From assembly GCA_018364155.1 (NCBI GenBank), contig JAGZMM010000005.1, positions 189,167-253,166 of the forward strand: a DNA stretch of 64,000 nt, written 5' to 3'. Below, piece by piece: positions 34,588 through 43,800 of the stretch. The first letter of the stretch is position 1, and each line of letters starts with the position of its first letter. The stretch is from Clostridiales bacterium. Lineage in GTDB: Bacteria > Bacillota > Clostridia > Oscillospirales > Acutalibacteraceae. Made by a program: the position numbers and the translations under genes. The notes beneath the pieces are model-generated. The model saw only the letters and a program-made list of their open reading frames with translations, had not been told where the DNA came from and did no database searches.

Positions 34588-34872
34588 TTACTGCTCCACC
34601 GCGTAGACGCTGACCTTCTTGCGGTCGCGGCCGAGACGCTCGAACTTGACCTTGCCGTCAACCAGCGCGAACAGCGTGTCGTCCGAACCGATGCCGACGT
34701 TCGTACCCGGATGGATGTGGGTGCCGCGCTGACGAACCAGAATGTTGCCCGCGAGAACGAACTGACCGTCCGCACGCTTGGCGCCGAGACGCTTGGACTC
34801 GGAATCACGGCCGTTCTTGGTGGAACCCATTCCCTTTTTATGTGCAAAAAGCTGAATGTTAATGGTAAGCAT
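34588..34872 (-). CDS. rpmA: 50S ribosomal protein L27 with cleavable N-terminal extension
   Basis: A 94-residue L27. The N-terminus MLTINIQLFAHKKGMGSTKN carries the extension typical of Firmicutes, in which the protease Prp cuts after the Phe of the LQLFA-like motif so that AHKKG becomes the mature start near the peptidyl-transfer centre. The prp gene lies just upstream. The core GTHIHPGTNVGIGSDDTLFA is well conserved. It is the last gene of the rplU-prp-rpmA operon. Confidence 0.97.
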   Translation of the reverse strand: MLTINIQLFAHKKGMGSTKNGRDSESKRLGAKRADGQFVLAGNILVRQRGTHIHPGTNVGIGSDDTLFALVDGKVKFERLGRDRKKVSVYAVEQ

Positions 34873-34877
34873 GTGTG

Positions 34878-35192
34878 TTACACCTCCGTAATATCAATTG
34901 TTAAATAGGCGGGATATTGCTTTTGAAGCTCGCTTAGATGAAGCTTCAGCCCCTCTAAAATCGTCACTGCCAAATCACAGGCCGACAAGAGGGAAAAACG
35001 GAAGCAAGCGTCGGAAACCTCCGCCTGCGCCGGAGAAGAAAGCACCTCGGTGATGGTATTGGCCGCCATATAAGCGGCGGAGGAAACGGCGGCACAGACA
35101 ATGTCCTCGCCTTCCTGCGCATACCCGGCGTGGCCGAGCATCGTAAACCCGCACAGCTTGCCGTTCCGATGGTTAAAACGCACCTTGGTCAT
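34878..35192 (-). CDS. prp: Ribosomal-processing cysteine protease Prp
   Basis: A 104-residue protease that removes the N-terminal extension of L27. The catalytic His lies in GHAGYAQEGEDIVCAAVS, and the catalytic Cys is in the same stretch 12 residues later. The gene sits between rplU and rpmA as in other Firmicutes, 5 bases before rpmA and 6 bases after rplU, so the three are surely co-transcribed. Confidence 0.93.
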   Translation of the reverse strand: MTKVRFNHRNGKLCGFTMLGHAGYAQEGEDIVCAAVSSAAYMAANTITEVLSSPAQAEVSDACFRFSLLSACDLAVTILEGLKLHLSELQKQYPAYLTIDITEV

Positions 35193-35198
35193 AAAAGC

Positions 35199-35510
35199 TT
35201 AGGCGTTGATGGCTTCGATCTGCACCTTGGTATAGGGCTGTCTATGACCCATCTTGCGCTTCTCGCCCTTCTTGGGCTTATAGGTGAAGACGGTGATCTT
35301 CTTGGACTTGCCGTTCTTAATAACCTTCGCGGATACGGTCGCACCGTCGACATAAGGGTTGCCGGTCTTGATCCCGTCGTCCGAACCGATGGCGATAACC
35401 TTAGTGAAGCTATACTCGGACGCGTCCTCTGCGCCCAGCTTTTCGACGAAGATCTCGTCGCCCACGGAAACCTTGTACTGTTTTCCGCCTGTTTCAATAA
35501 TTGCGTACAT
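35199..35510 (-). CDS. rplU: 50S ribosomal protein L21
   Basis: A 103-residue large-subunit protein. MYAIIETGGKQYKVSVGD at the start and KPKKGEKRKMGHRQPYT near the end are diagnostic. It binds 23S rRNA. First gene of the rplU-prp-rpmA operon, with a 90-base leader that may form the L21 leader structure used for autoregulation in Firmicutes (inferred, not folded here). Confidence 0.97.
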   Translation of the reverse strand: MYAIIETGGKQYKVSVGDEIFVEKLGAEDASEYSFTKVIAIGSDDGIKTGNPYVDGATVSAKVIKNGKSKKITVFTYKPKKGEKRKMGHRQPYTKVQIEAINA

Positions 35511-35602
35511 GAAAGGATGGCACCTACTTTACAATAGACTCGCTAGTTCCCAGGCGGGACAGGATGTCCGCTTTGTGTAAGCCCGGAATATGCGGCTAAA
35601 CG

Positions 35603-35631
35603 AGTATAGCACAAACCATGGAAAAAGTCAA
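35603..35631 (-). promoter_or_regulatory. Sigma-A promoter of the rplU operon
   Basis: On the minus strand TTGACT (35626-35631), a 17-base spacer and TATACT (35603-35608). The leader to rplU is about 85-90 bases. Confidence 0.8.
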
Positions 35632-35644
35632 ACAAAAAAGTCGG

Positions 35645-36502
35645 TTAACAAAGGCCGTTTTGCAGCTTGGCGGCCATGAGAGTGTTCTTCATCAGCATGG
35701 CGATGGTCATGGGTCCTACCCCGCCGGGCACCGGCGTGATGCAGCCGGCAACCGGCTCCACCGAAGCAAAATCCACGTCGCCGCAAAGCTTGCCGTTTTC
35801 GTCCCGGTTCATCCCCACGTCGATCACTGCGGCGCCGGGCTTGACAAAGTCCGCCGTGACGAATTTCGCTTTGCCGATAGCGGCCACCAGAATGTCCGCT
35901 TCCCGGCAGACAGCCGGCAGGTCCTTCGTATGGGAGTGGCAGATGGTGACGGTGGCATTTTTGTGCATCAGCAGCATGGCCTGGGGTTTGCCCACAATGT
36001 TGCTGCGGCCGATGACCACCGCACGCTTGCCGTCGATGTCCACATGGGCGGCGTCCAGCAGTTCCATGACGCCTGCAGGGGTGCAGGGAAGAAAATGAAA
36101 ATCGCCGATCATGATGCGCCCCACGTTTTCGGGCAGGAAGGCATCCACGTCCTTTAACGGAGAGATGGCATGGATGACCGCCTGTTCGTCCAGGTGTTTC
36201 GGAAGGGGCAGCTGCACCAGGATGCCGTGGATATCTTCACGCTTATTTAGGCCGTCGATGAGGCCAAGCAGATGCTCAAGGGTGGTGTCTGCGGGAAGGG
36301 CGTGCTCCTCCGAATAAAATCCAACTGCTGCGCAGGCTTTTTTCTTGTTGTTGACATAGACACGGGAAGCTGGGTCATCTCCCACGATGACCACAGCCAG
36401 CCCCGGTGTAATCCCCTTTTGTTCCTTTAAAGCCGCAGCCTCCTGGGCGACTCGTTCTTTTACGCTGGCGGAAACCGCCTTGCCGTCGATTATCGTTGCC
36501 AT
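35645..36502 (-). CDS. folD: Bifunctional methylenetetrahydrofolate dehydrogenase/cyclohydrolase
   Basis: A 285-residue enzyme that interconverts 5,10-methylene-THF, methenyl-THF and 10-formyl-THF. Signatures: YVNNKKKACAAVGF with the catalytic Lys, GILVQLPLPKH, the Rossmann motif VVIGRSNIVGKP and the C-terminal PVPGGVGPMT. The ATG at 36502 gives MATIIDGKAVS, the usual start; the frame is open upstream to 36544. It provides formyl-THF for purine synthesis, which fits with purL nearby. It lies 93 bases behind lgt on the same strand. Confidence 0.95.
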   Translation of the reverse strand: MATIIDGKAVSASVKERVAQEAAALKEQKGITPGLAVVIVGDDPASRVYVNNKKKACAAVGFYSEEHALPADTTLEHLLGLIDGLNKREDIHGILVQLPLPKHLDEQAVIHAISPLKDVDAFLPENVGRIMIGDFHFLPCTPAGVMELLDAAHVDIDGKRAVVIGRSNIVGKPQAMLLMHKNATVTICHSHTKDLPAVCREADILVAAIGKAKFVTADFVKPGAAVIDVGMNRDENGKLCGDVDFASVEPVAGCITPVPGGVGPMTIAMLMKNTLMAAKLQNGLC

Positions 36503-36558
36503 TGCTCTCATCATCCTTTCCGCCGGTTTTTCCCGGCTCTGCATTATGTACAGAGAAT

Positions 36559-36586
36559 GGGAAGGAGCGCTTTTTGGCCCCTTCCC
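36559..36586 (-). terminator. Weak hairpin between lgt and folD
   Basis: GGGAAGGAGC and GCCCCTTCCC form a 10-base stem with one mismatch. No T-run follows on the minus strand, so it may be an attenuator or processing site rather than a terminator. Confidence 0.35.
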
Positions 36587-36595
36587 AGCATAACC

Positions 36596-38101
36596 TTACG
36601 ATTTTTCTTCGTCCTGCGAGTCGGTGTGTTCGGCTTGTGCATTTGCGTCGCTGGATGTTTCCTGAATGCAGTCAGCGTTTTCCTCGTCCTGGGCTTCCTG
36701 TTCACGAAGAAGCTGTTCGCATTCGGCGGCCGTTTCCTCGCACTCCGTCCGCTCCGCTTCCAGCGCTGTTTTCTTTTCTAAGTCTTCCTCGGTATCGCTT
36801 AGAGCGGCGATTTCCTCTTCGAGCGCCTTGGCACGGACATGCAGAGAATGGGCCTTCGCCTTTAACGCGGTGCGGTCGGCCTGCTTTTCTTCCTGTGCTT
36901 CCAGTTCTTCGGCTTTTTGCATGCAGTCCTTCGCCTGTCCCTCCAGCTCTATCGCCCGACGCTCCGCCTCTTCGGCACTTCTGCGGTATTCGTCCTCGTC
37001 GCTGTCTTCCTCTGTTTGGACTGCTTCTGCGTTTTCCGGTTCAGAGGCTTCTCCTGCGGTTTGCGGGGTGCTTTCGTCTGACTTTTCCTCCTCGGGAAGA
37101 TCCCCGTCCTCCTGGGCAAGAAGGCGGTAGTGCTCCGCCTGCTCGCGCAGTTCTTTTGCCTGTGCGTTCAGTTCAGCCGCCCGCAGCCGCAGAGACTCCG
37201 GCGACTCTTCGTCTAAGTTGCCGAAGACCGGCACATAATCCGGCTCCAGCGGCTCTTTCAGCTTGATGCGGTGGAGAATCACAAAGTGTGCGATCAGCGC
37301 GCCCACAAAGGCCACTGCCGCCACCACCTGGGATACCCGAATGTAGGTGCCGGGGATGTAGAGGCTGTCGGTGCGCAGCCCTTCAATAAAGAAGCGGCCG
37401 AACCCATACCAGGCGGAGTACAAAAGGAAGATCTCGCCTTTGTACTTGCGGTGCTTGCTTAAGAAATGCAGCAGCAAAAACCCTAAGAGGCACCACAGGG
37501 ATTCGTAGAGAAAGGTGGGATGCACCGGCTGTGTATAATCCACGAAAATGCCTTCGTCCGCCAGAGTGGAGGAATTGGCGTAAAGCCAGGCGGAAATGCG
37601 GTTGCCGGTCATGCCCCAGGGCAGGTCCGTGTTGACCCCGAAGGCCTCCTGATTGATAAAGTTGCCCCAGCGGCCGATGCCCTGGCCGATGAGAAAGCCT
37701 AAGGACGCCAGGTCAAAGGCACTGGGAATATCCACCTTGCGCCACATGGCCATCAGCGCTCCAGCGCCCAGACCAAAGATGAGGCCGCCGTAGATGCCCA
37801 GTCCCCCTGACTTTAGGTCAAAAATAGACCAGACGTCGGTAAATTCCTTCATGTTGAAGAGAACATAATAGAGCCGGGCGCCCACGATGCCGGCGATCAC
37901 ACCGACCAAAATTACGTCGATGAGCCGGTCGGGATTCAGGCCGAACCGCTTGCAGCTTTTCATCGCGTAGAGAACGGCCAGCAGCATACCCAGCGCGATG
38001 ATGATGCCGTACCAGTACACATGGAAATCGCCGATGGAGAACGCGATGGGGTTGAGATCAATCTGAAACCCCAGCTTGGGGAATTCAATGGTATTCGTCA
38101 T
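36596..38101 (-). CDS. lgt: Prolipoprotein diacylglyceryl transferase with long acidic C-terminal extension
   Basis: A 501-residue membrane enzyme that attaches diacylglycerol to the lipobox Cys of lipoproteins. The catalytic core (about residues 1-285) has seven hydrophobic segments and the signature GRWGNFINQEAFG. Typical Lgt ends near residue 290. Here about 210 further residues follow, rich in Glu, Ala, Gln and Asp with coiled-coil heptads (for example AEEAERRAIELEGQAKDC), predicted cytosolic. No known domain is recognised in that tail. AGGAGG precedes the ATG by 10 bases. Substrates in this window include the lipoproteins at 2527 and 4519. Confidence 0.92.
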   Translation of the reverse strand: MTNTIEFPKLGFQIDLNPIAFSIGDFHVYWYGIIIALGMLLAVLYAMKSCKRFGLNPDRLIDVILVGVIAGIVGARLYYVLFNMKEFTDVWSIFDLKSGGLGIYGGLIFGLGAGALMAMWRKVDIPSAFDLASLGFLIGQGIGRWGNFINQEAFGVNTDLPWGMTGNRISAWLYANSSTLADEGIFVDYTQPVHPTFLYESLWCLLGFLLLHFLSKHRKYKGEIFLLYSAWYGFGRFFIEGLRTDSLYIPGTYIRVSQVVAAVAFVGALIAHFVILHRIKLKEPLEPDYVPVFGNLDEESPESLRLRAAELNAQAKELREQAEHYRLLAQEDGDLPEEEKSDESTPQTAGEASEPENAEAVQTEEDSDEDEYRRSAEEAERRAIELEGQAKDCMQKAEELEAQEEKQADRTALKAKAHSLHVRAKALEEEIAALSDTEEDLEKKTALEAERTECEETAAECEQLLREQEAQDEENADCIQETSSDANAQAEHTDSQDEEKS

Positions 38102-38168
38102 TCGCGTAGGTCCTCCTGTATGTTATGTAGGCCGGGCGGAAAACCCGGCAAAAATCCTTGCTTGCGGT

Positions 38169-39437
38169 TTATGCGGGAAGGATGGTGGAAAGAGCGCTGC
38201 GCTCCGGGCGCAGGCTTTCCATCAAACGGTTTTGTACCTGCTCGCAGGTCACGCGGCTCAAAACCTCCGCCGTGTCAAAGATCCCCCGTCCGGTAAAATG
38301 AGCGGAGGACAGGTTGTTGGCGATGCCCTCTACGCTGTCAAAGGCCATGACCGACAAACCGTACCGTTCCCGGCGGACCCGCTCGAAGGCATCCTTGTCA
38401 ATGCCGTCCTTCTTGAGCCGCTCGATTTCCACTTTGACAGCCTCTGCCACCGCTTTGGGGTCCTTCGACTCCCCGGCGAACATGGCTGCGACATACCCCC
38501 GGCCCTCAAAGAGCTCGGTGCCGAAGCTTTCGTTAATGAGCTGTTCGTCCAGAAGCCTGCGATAGAGGGGAGAGGTTTTGCCGGCAATCAGTTCCAAGAG
38601 AAGCTCCCATTCCACCAAGGTCTGGGTATCCATTCCCTCCGCCTTGGGCGTTTCCTTATAGCCGAACATGAAAAGAGGCACCGAAACCGACAGCTTTTGC
38701 TCCACATGATCGGTCACAATTCCTTCCGGCTCCTCCTCAAAGGAACGCTCGATGACCGCGTCCGCAGAGGGCTTGAGTACCCTGTCGGCAATGGAGAGGA
38801 CCTCTTTCGGGTCTACCTTGCCCGCTACGGCCAGCACCATGTTGTTGAGGTTATAAAAAGTGTGGTAGCACTTGTAGAGAAGGTCCGCGTCGATCTTGGC
38901 GATGGACTCTACGGTACCCGCAATGTCGATGCGCACCGGATGGGTGTGGTACAGAGCGGTCAGAAGGTTAAACATGACCCGCCAGTTGGGCTCGTCGTCA
39001 TACATACGGATTTCCTGGCCGATGATGCCCTGCTCTTTGTCCACCGTTTCCTTGGTAAAGTAAGGGGACTGGACGAAATCCAGCAGGATTTCCAGGGACG
39101 CGCCGAAATTCTCCGTGCAGGAGAAAAGGTAACAGGTTCGGTCAAAGGAGGTGAAAGCGTTTGCATTGGCGCCGGTGCGCGCATAGCGGGCAAAGGCGTC
39201 CTCGTCCTGGCTTTCAAAGAGCTTATGCTCGAGAAAATGGGCAATTCCCTCGGGTACCACCGTCCATTCCTGTTCGCCTTTGAGGCGGAAACGGGTGTCG
39301 ATGGAACCGTAGCGAGTGCCGAAAATAGCGTAGGCCGACTGGTACCCTTCCTTGGGGTATACCAGGATTTTCAGCCCCGACGGATGGTCGTACTCGTAAT
39401 AGCTTTCGTCCAGCAGGGCGCTTTTTACCACGTTCAC
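38169..39437 (-). CDS. ymfH: M16-family zinc peptidase, YmfH type (active subunit)
   Basis: A 422-residue M16B peptidase. The zinc motif HFLEH (inverted HxxEH) is near residue 67, with the distal Glu in an ENFGASLEILLDF-type helix region; the rest matches pitrilysin-like domain pairs. YmfH-type proteins occur next to an inactive partner (YmfF), here encoded just upstream with a 4-base ATGA overlap, so the two are translated together and probably form a heterodimer. In Bacillus-type genomes this pair is linked to 5-aminopentanol modification of elongation factor P; that role is taken from the family, not shown here. Confidence 0.88.
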   Translation of the reverse strand: MNVVKSALLDESYYEYDHPSGLKILVYPKEGYQSAYAIFGTRYGSIDTRFRLKGEQEWTVVPEGIAHFLEHKLFESQDEDAFARYARTGANANAFTSFDRTCYLFSCTENFGASLEILLDFVQSPYFTKETVDKEQGIIGQEIRMYDDEPNWRVMFNLLTALYHTHPVRIDIAGTVESIAKIDADLLYKCYHTFYNLNNMVLAVAGKVDPKEVLSIADRVLKPSADAVIERSFEEEPEGIVTDHVEQKLSVSVPLFMFGYKETPKAEGMDTQTLVEWELLLELIAGKTSPLYRRLLDEQLINESFGTELFEGRGYVAAMFAGESKDPKAVAEAVKVEIERLKKDGIDKDAFERVRRERYGLSVMAFDSVEGIANNLSSAHFTGRGIFDTAEVLSRVTCEQVQNRLMESLRPERSALSTILPA

Positions 39438-40711
39438 TGTCCATCCTCCTCTCCAGTCAGCAGGTAAATGGTATCCAGAGTCAGCCGCTTTGCCGCGGCG
39501 ACCACCTCTTCCCGCGTAACCTTGCCGGCTGCGTCGGCGCTTTCCTCGGGGGTTACAAGAGTATCGTCAAAATACTGGTTTTCGTACCAGGTGGCGATGC
39601 CGGTTACTCGGTCGGACACGGTGCGAAACGAGTTCTGAATACTCATGACAGTGGCGGACAGCTCTTCGTCGGTAAAGTCCCCCGCCTGGACTGCCTCGAT
39701 TTGACGGAGAATTTCCGCCTTGGCCTTCTCAAAGTTCTCCCGCTCGATGCCGGACTCCACCAGCATAATTCCCTTGTGCCGGTCAAACCGGGCCGAGCAG
39801 TAGTAGCACAGATGAAGCTTTTCCCGCACGTTTAGGAAGAACTTCGAATGAGCCGTTCCACCCAGGAGAGCCACCATCATCCGAGTGGCCATTACCGCCG
39901 GGTCCGGCTCAGCCGTACCTGTGCGAAAACCCATCACCAGCTTTGCCTGATTGACGGGTAGCCGGTCGGTGACTTCCTTGACCTGCTTTGCTTTCTCAAT
40001 CACCTGGGTCTGGCAGGAGACCGGCTGGGTGCGCCCGTATGCCTGGAAGGCTTCCTCCAGTGTCCCGTCCGACTCCATTCCCAAAAAGGAAAGGCAGACC
40101 CGGGCGGTCTTCAGAAGGGTTTTCCAGGCGGCGGTCACGTCGGTGGGCGTCAGGGCGGCCACCGTTTGCACGGTGCCGTACTTATTGATCCCGTACCCTT
40201 CCGATTCGCACATAATCTGCTCACACTGGTTTCTCGCATAGGTGCGCTTGTCGTTTTGTTCGGCTTCGATGAGCTCCGTCAAGCAGCGCTTTTCCTGCTC
40301 AATGGAGGACGCGGGAAAGCAGCCGTCCTCCAAAACCGGGTCAAACAGCAGCGCCCGCAGAAGGGACGTGCATTCCCGGCTCAACGGTTCATGGTTGGGG
40401 GTATACTCGTCGCCAATGGCGAACACGGAAATGGTCAGCACCTGGCTTTCCCCGAGGCGCTCCACCGACCCGAACAGCTTTGCACCGTAAAGGGAAGCAA
40501 GGCGCTCGTTTAAAAGGGTAACGTTGGGATATTCCCGGCAGGAATGGCTTAAAAGATAGGGCAGAATCGCCATGGCAGCCGCAGATTCCGCATGCAGCGG
40601 AACATAAAAGGATACGGCTGCTCGTTTGGTTTTAAAGCGGGAATCCGGCAGGGACAAGAGCTTCACGCCGTCGTCTACCGACGGCACGGTTTTCCATACA
40701 GGCACACGCAC
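39434..40711 (-). CDS. ymfF: M16-family protein, YmfF type (inactive partner)
   Basis: A 425-residue M16B homologue that lacks the HxxEH zinc motif; the matching region reads PLHAESAAAMAILPYLLSHS. This fits the non-catalytic half of a heterodimeric M16 peptidase. The stop overlaps the start of the active partner gene (ATGA). The start is a GTG at 40711 or, more likely, the GTG at 40705, which stands 7 bases after AAGGTGG. The C-terminal R/Y-type stretch HSKFFLNVREKLHLCYYCSA matches the conserved substrate-chamber region of M16 proteins. Confidence 0.85.
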   Translation of the reverse strand: MRVPVWKTVPSVDDGVKLLSLPDSRFKTKRAAVSFYVPLHAESAAAMAILPYLLSHSCREYPNVTLLNERLASLYGAKLFGSVERLGESQVLTISVFAIGDEYTPNHEPLSRECTSLLRALLFDPVLEDGCFPASSIEQEKRCLTELIEAEQNDKRTYARNQCEQIMCESEGYGINKYGTVQTVAALTPTDVTAAWKTLLKTARVCLSFLGMESDGTLEEAFQAYGRTQPVSCQTQVIEKAKQVKEVTDRLPVNQAKLVMGFRTGTAEPDPAVMATRMMVALLGGTAHSKFFLNVREKLHLCYYCSARFDRHKGIMLVESGIERENFEKAKAEILRQIEAVQAGDFTDEELSATVMSIQNSFRTVSDRVTGIATWYENQYFDDTLVTPEESADAAGKVTREEVVAAAKRLTLDTIYLLTGEEDGQ

Positions 40712-40765
40712 ACCACCTTATTAAAATGATCGACCCTCTGCCCCAGGACGTAGCCGCCCCACGGC

Positions 40766-40822
40766 AGATGAGCATAACAACACGACGCCGTTCTCTGGCA
40801 ATCCTTGTTATTATGCTCATCC
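40766..40822. repeat. Imperfect inverted repeat between purL and ymfF
   Basis: AGATGAGCATAACAAC and its near complement TTGTTATTATGCTCATCCT flank about 22 bases. Neither arm is followed by a T-run, so it is not an obvious terminator. Confidence 0.6.
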
Positions 40823-40832
40823 TAATGGGCCT

Positions 40833-43800
40833 TTATTTAAAGTATTTCACACCCGACTCAAAGATGCGCTGTTCTTTCTCACCGGGGACATTTTTGTACA
40901 GGTTGCGGCCCTTGCGTTCCGAGTGACCCATCTTGCCGAGCACGCGGCCGTCCGGACTTAAAATGCCCTCAATGGCGCAGACCGAGCCGTTGGGGTTCCA
41001 CTCGATGGAATTGGAAATGTTGCCCTGCGGGTCGCAGTACTGGAAGGCGATCTGGCCGTTCTCCGCCAGGTATTTGACCGTAGTTTCGTCCGCCACAAAC
41101 CGGCCTTCGCCGTGGGACACCGGCACTGCATGCACGTCGCCGGGTTTGACGCCGGTAAGCCAGGGCGAGTTGACGGAGGAAACGCGGGTATACACCATCC
41201 GGGACACATGGCGGCCTAAGGTGTTAAAGGTCAGAGTGGGGTCCTCGGGCTTTAGGTCGCGGATTTCACCGAAGGGCACCAGGCCCAGCTTAATAAGCGC
41301 CTGGAAGCCGTTGCAGATACCCAGCATCAGGCCGTCCCGGTCGTAAAGCAGCGCGCGCACCGCTTCGGCCACCTGGGGATTGCGGAAGGTGGTGGCAATG
41401 AACTTGCCCGAGCCGTCCGGCTCGTCGCCGCCGGAGAAGCCACCGGGCAGCATAATGATCTGGGAGTCGCCGATCTCCTTGACCATCCGCTCGATGGTTT
41501 TCTCAATGCCGTAGGCGGTCAGGTTGTTGACCACCAGGATTTCCGCCTTGGCTCCCGCTTCTTCAAAGGCACGGGCGGAGTCCACCTCACAGTTGGTGCC
41601 CGGGAAGACGGGGATGAATACCTTCGGTTTGGCGGTTTTCAAAGCGGGCGCCGCGCCGGAGGGGAAGGCGTAGGGAGTAACTTCGATGCCGTAGTCAGGC
41701 GCGTCGGGCGCGTTTACCGGGAAGACCGGTTCCAGCTTGGAAAGATAGGCGTCCTGCAGCTGGGCAAGGGAAACCGATTCGCCGCCGAGCACAAAGTCCG
41801 GGGAAACGGTGGTTTCGCCGATGACCTGATAGGTGATAGAGCCCAAAGCCTCCGGCTCGTTCATTTCCAAAAGGAAGGAACCCGCCTTGGGGGTATACAG
41901 GTCGTTTGCCGACAGGTTCGCTGTCAGCTTGACGCCGATGCGGTTGCCCAAAGCCATGCGTGCAAGCGCTGCCGCAAGGCCGCCCTCGCGCAAAACGCCT
42001 GCGGCGAGCACCGCGCCGCTTTGCGCGGCGGCGTGAATGCTGCGATAGATCTCTTTGACCTTTTCAAAGTCCGGCAGCTTGGAGGAGGCCGCAGGCAGCT
42101 CCACAAACACCAGCTTGGAGTCGGCCTTCTGGAAAGCGGCGGACACGGTTTTGCTTGCCTTGGTGGCGGCGATGGCAAAGCTCACCAGGGTGGGGGGAAC
42201 ATCCAGCTCATTAAAGGAGCCAGACATAGAGTCCTTTCCGCCGATGGAGGGGGTGCCGTAGGCAAGCTGGGCCTGCAAAGCGCCCAAAAGGGCGGCGGCG
42301 GGCTTACCCCAGCGGGTGGGAACGTCGTGCAGGCGTTCAAAATATTCCTGGAACGTCAGGCGGGCGGACAGGGGATCAGCCCCCACCGCTGCCAGCTTGG
42401 AGAGAGACTCGGTGACCGCCCAGGCAGCCCCATGAAACGGACTCCACTCGGAAATTCCGGGAATAAAACCATAGCTCATGGCGGTGGCGTCGTCGGTTTC
42501 CCCGTGAAGAAGGGGAAGCTTCGCCACCATGGCCTCCTCCGGCGTCAGCTGGTACTTCCCTGCAAAGGGCATAAGCACGGTGCCTGCGCCGATGGAAGAG
42601 TCGAACCGTTCCGAAAGGCCTTTCTGGGAGCAGACGTTGAGGCGGGAAAGGTTTGCCTGCATGGCGCCGGCAAAGTCTTTGCCCACCACTTCCTCGGGAA
42701 GCTGATCCAGATAGCACGCCTCCGCCTTGGGGGCGGTGATGGTAGCTTCGGCTTTCTGGGTCACGCCGTTTGTATTGAGAAAAGCGCGGGAAATGTCCAC
42801 AATCATGTCGTCCCGCCAGAGCATGCGCAGCCGCTCGTCGGCGGTGACCACCGCCACCGGAGTGGCTTCCAGGTTTTCCGCATCCGCCGCGTCAATGAAG
42901 GCGTTTACGTCCCCGTCGTCGAGAACCACCGCCATACGCTCCTGAGATTCGGAAATGGCAAGCTCGGTGCCGTCTAGGCCCTCGTATTTGCGCGGCACGC
43001 TGTCGAGCGTGATGCGAAGCCCGTCGGCAAGCTCGCCGATGGCCACGCACACGCCGCCCGCGCCAAAATCGTTGCAGCGCTTGATCATCCTGGATACGTC
43101 CGGGTTGCGGAAGAGACGCTGGAGCTTGCGCTCGGTGGGCGGGTTGCCCTTTTGCACCTCTGCGCCGCAGGTCTGTAAGGATTCATCGGTATGGGCCTTG
43201 GAGGAGCCGGTGGCGCCGCCGCAGCCATCGCGGCCGGTGCGCCCGCCCAAAAGGACGATCACATCGCCGGGCTGGGGAACTTCCCGCACCACGTTCGACT
43301 TGGGAGAAGCGCCCACCACCGCGCCGATTTCCAGGCGCTTGGCGATGTAGCCCTTGTCGTAGAGCTCCACCACCTGGCCGGTGGCAAGGCCGATCTGGTT
43401 GCCGTAGGAGGAATAGCCGTGAGCGGCGCTGGTGGTAATCTTGCGCTGGGGAAGCTTGGCGGGCAGCGTTTCGCTTATGGGCACGGTGGGATCGCCCGAA
43501 CCGGTCACTCGCATGGCCTGGTAGACATAGGCGCGCCCGGAAAGCGGATCGCGGATGGCGCCGCCCAGACAGGTGGCCGCGCCGCCGAAGGGCTCGATTT
43601 CCGTGGGATGGTTATGGGTTTCATTTTTAAACTGCACGAGCCAGGTTTCTTTTTCCCCGTCAATCTCAATGGGGACCTCGATGGAACAGGCGTTGATTTC
43701 CTCCGATTCATCCAGGTCCGGAATCATGCCCCGCTTTTTGAGAAGCTTCGCGCCGATGCAGGCCATGTCCATCAGGCAGACGGTCTTGTCCCGGTCGCCA

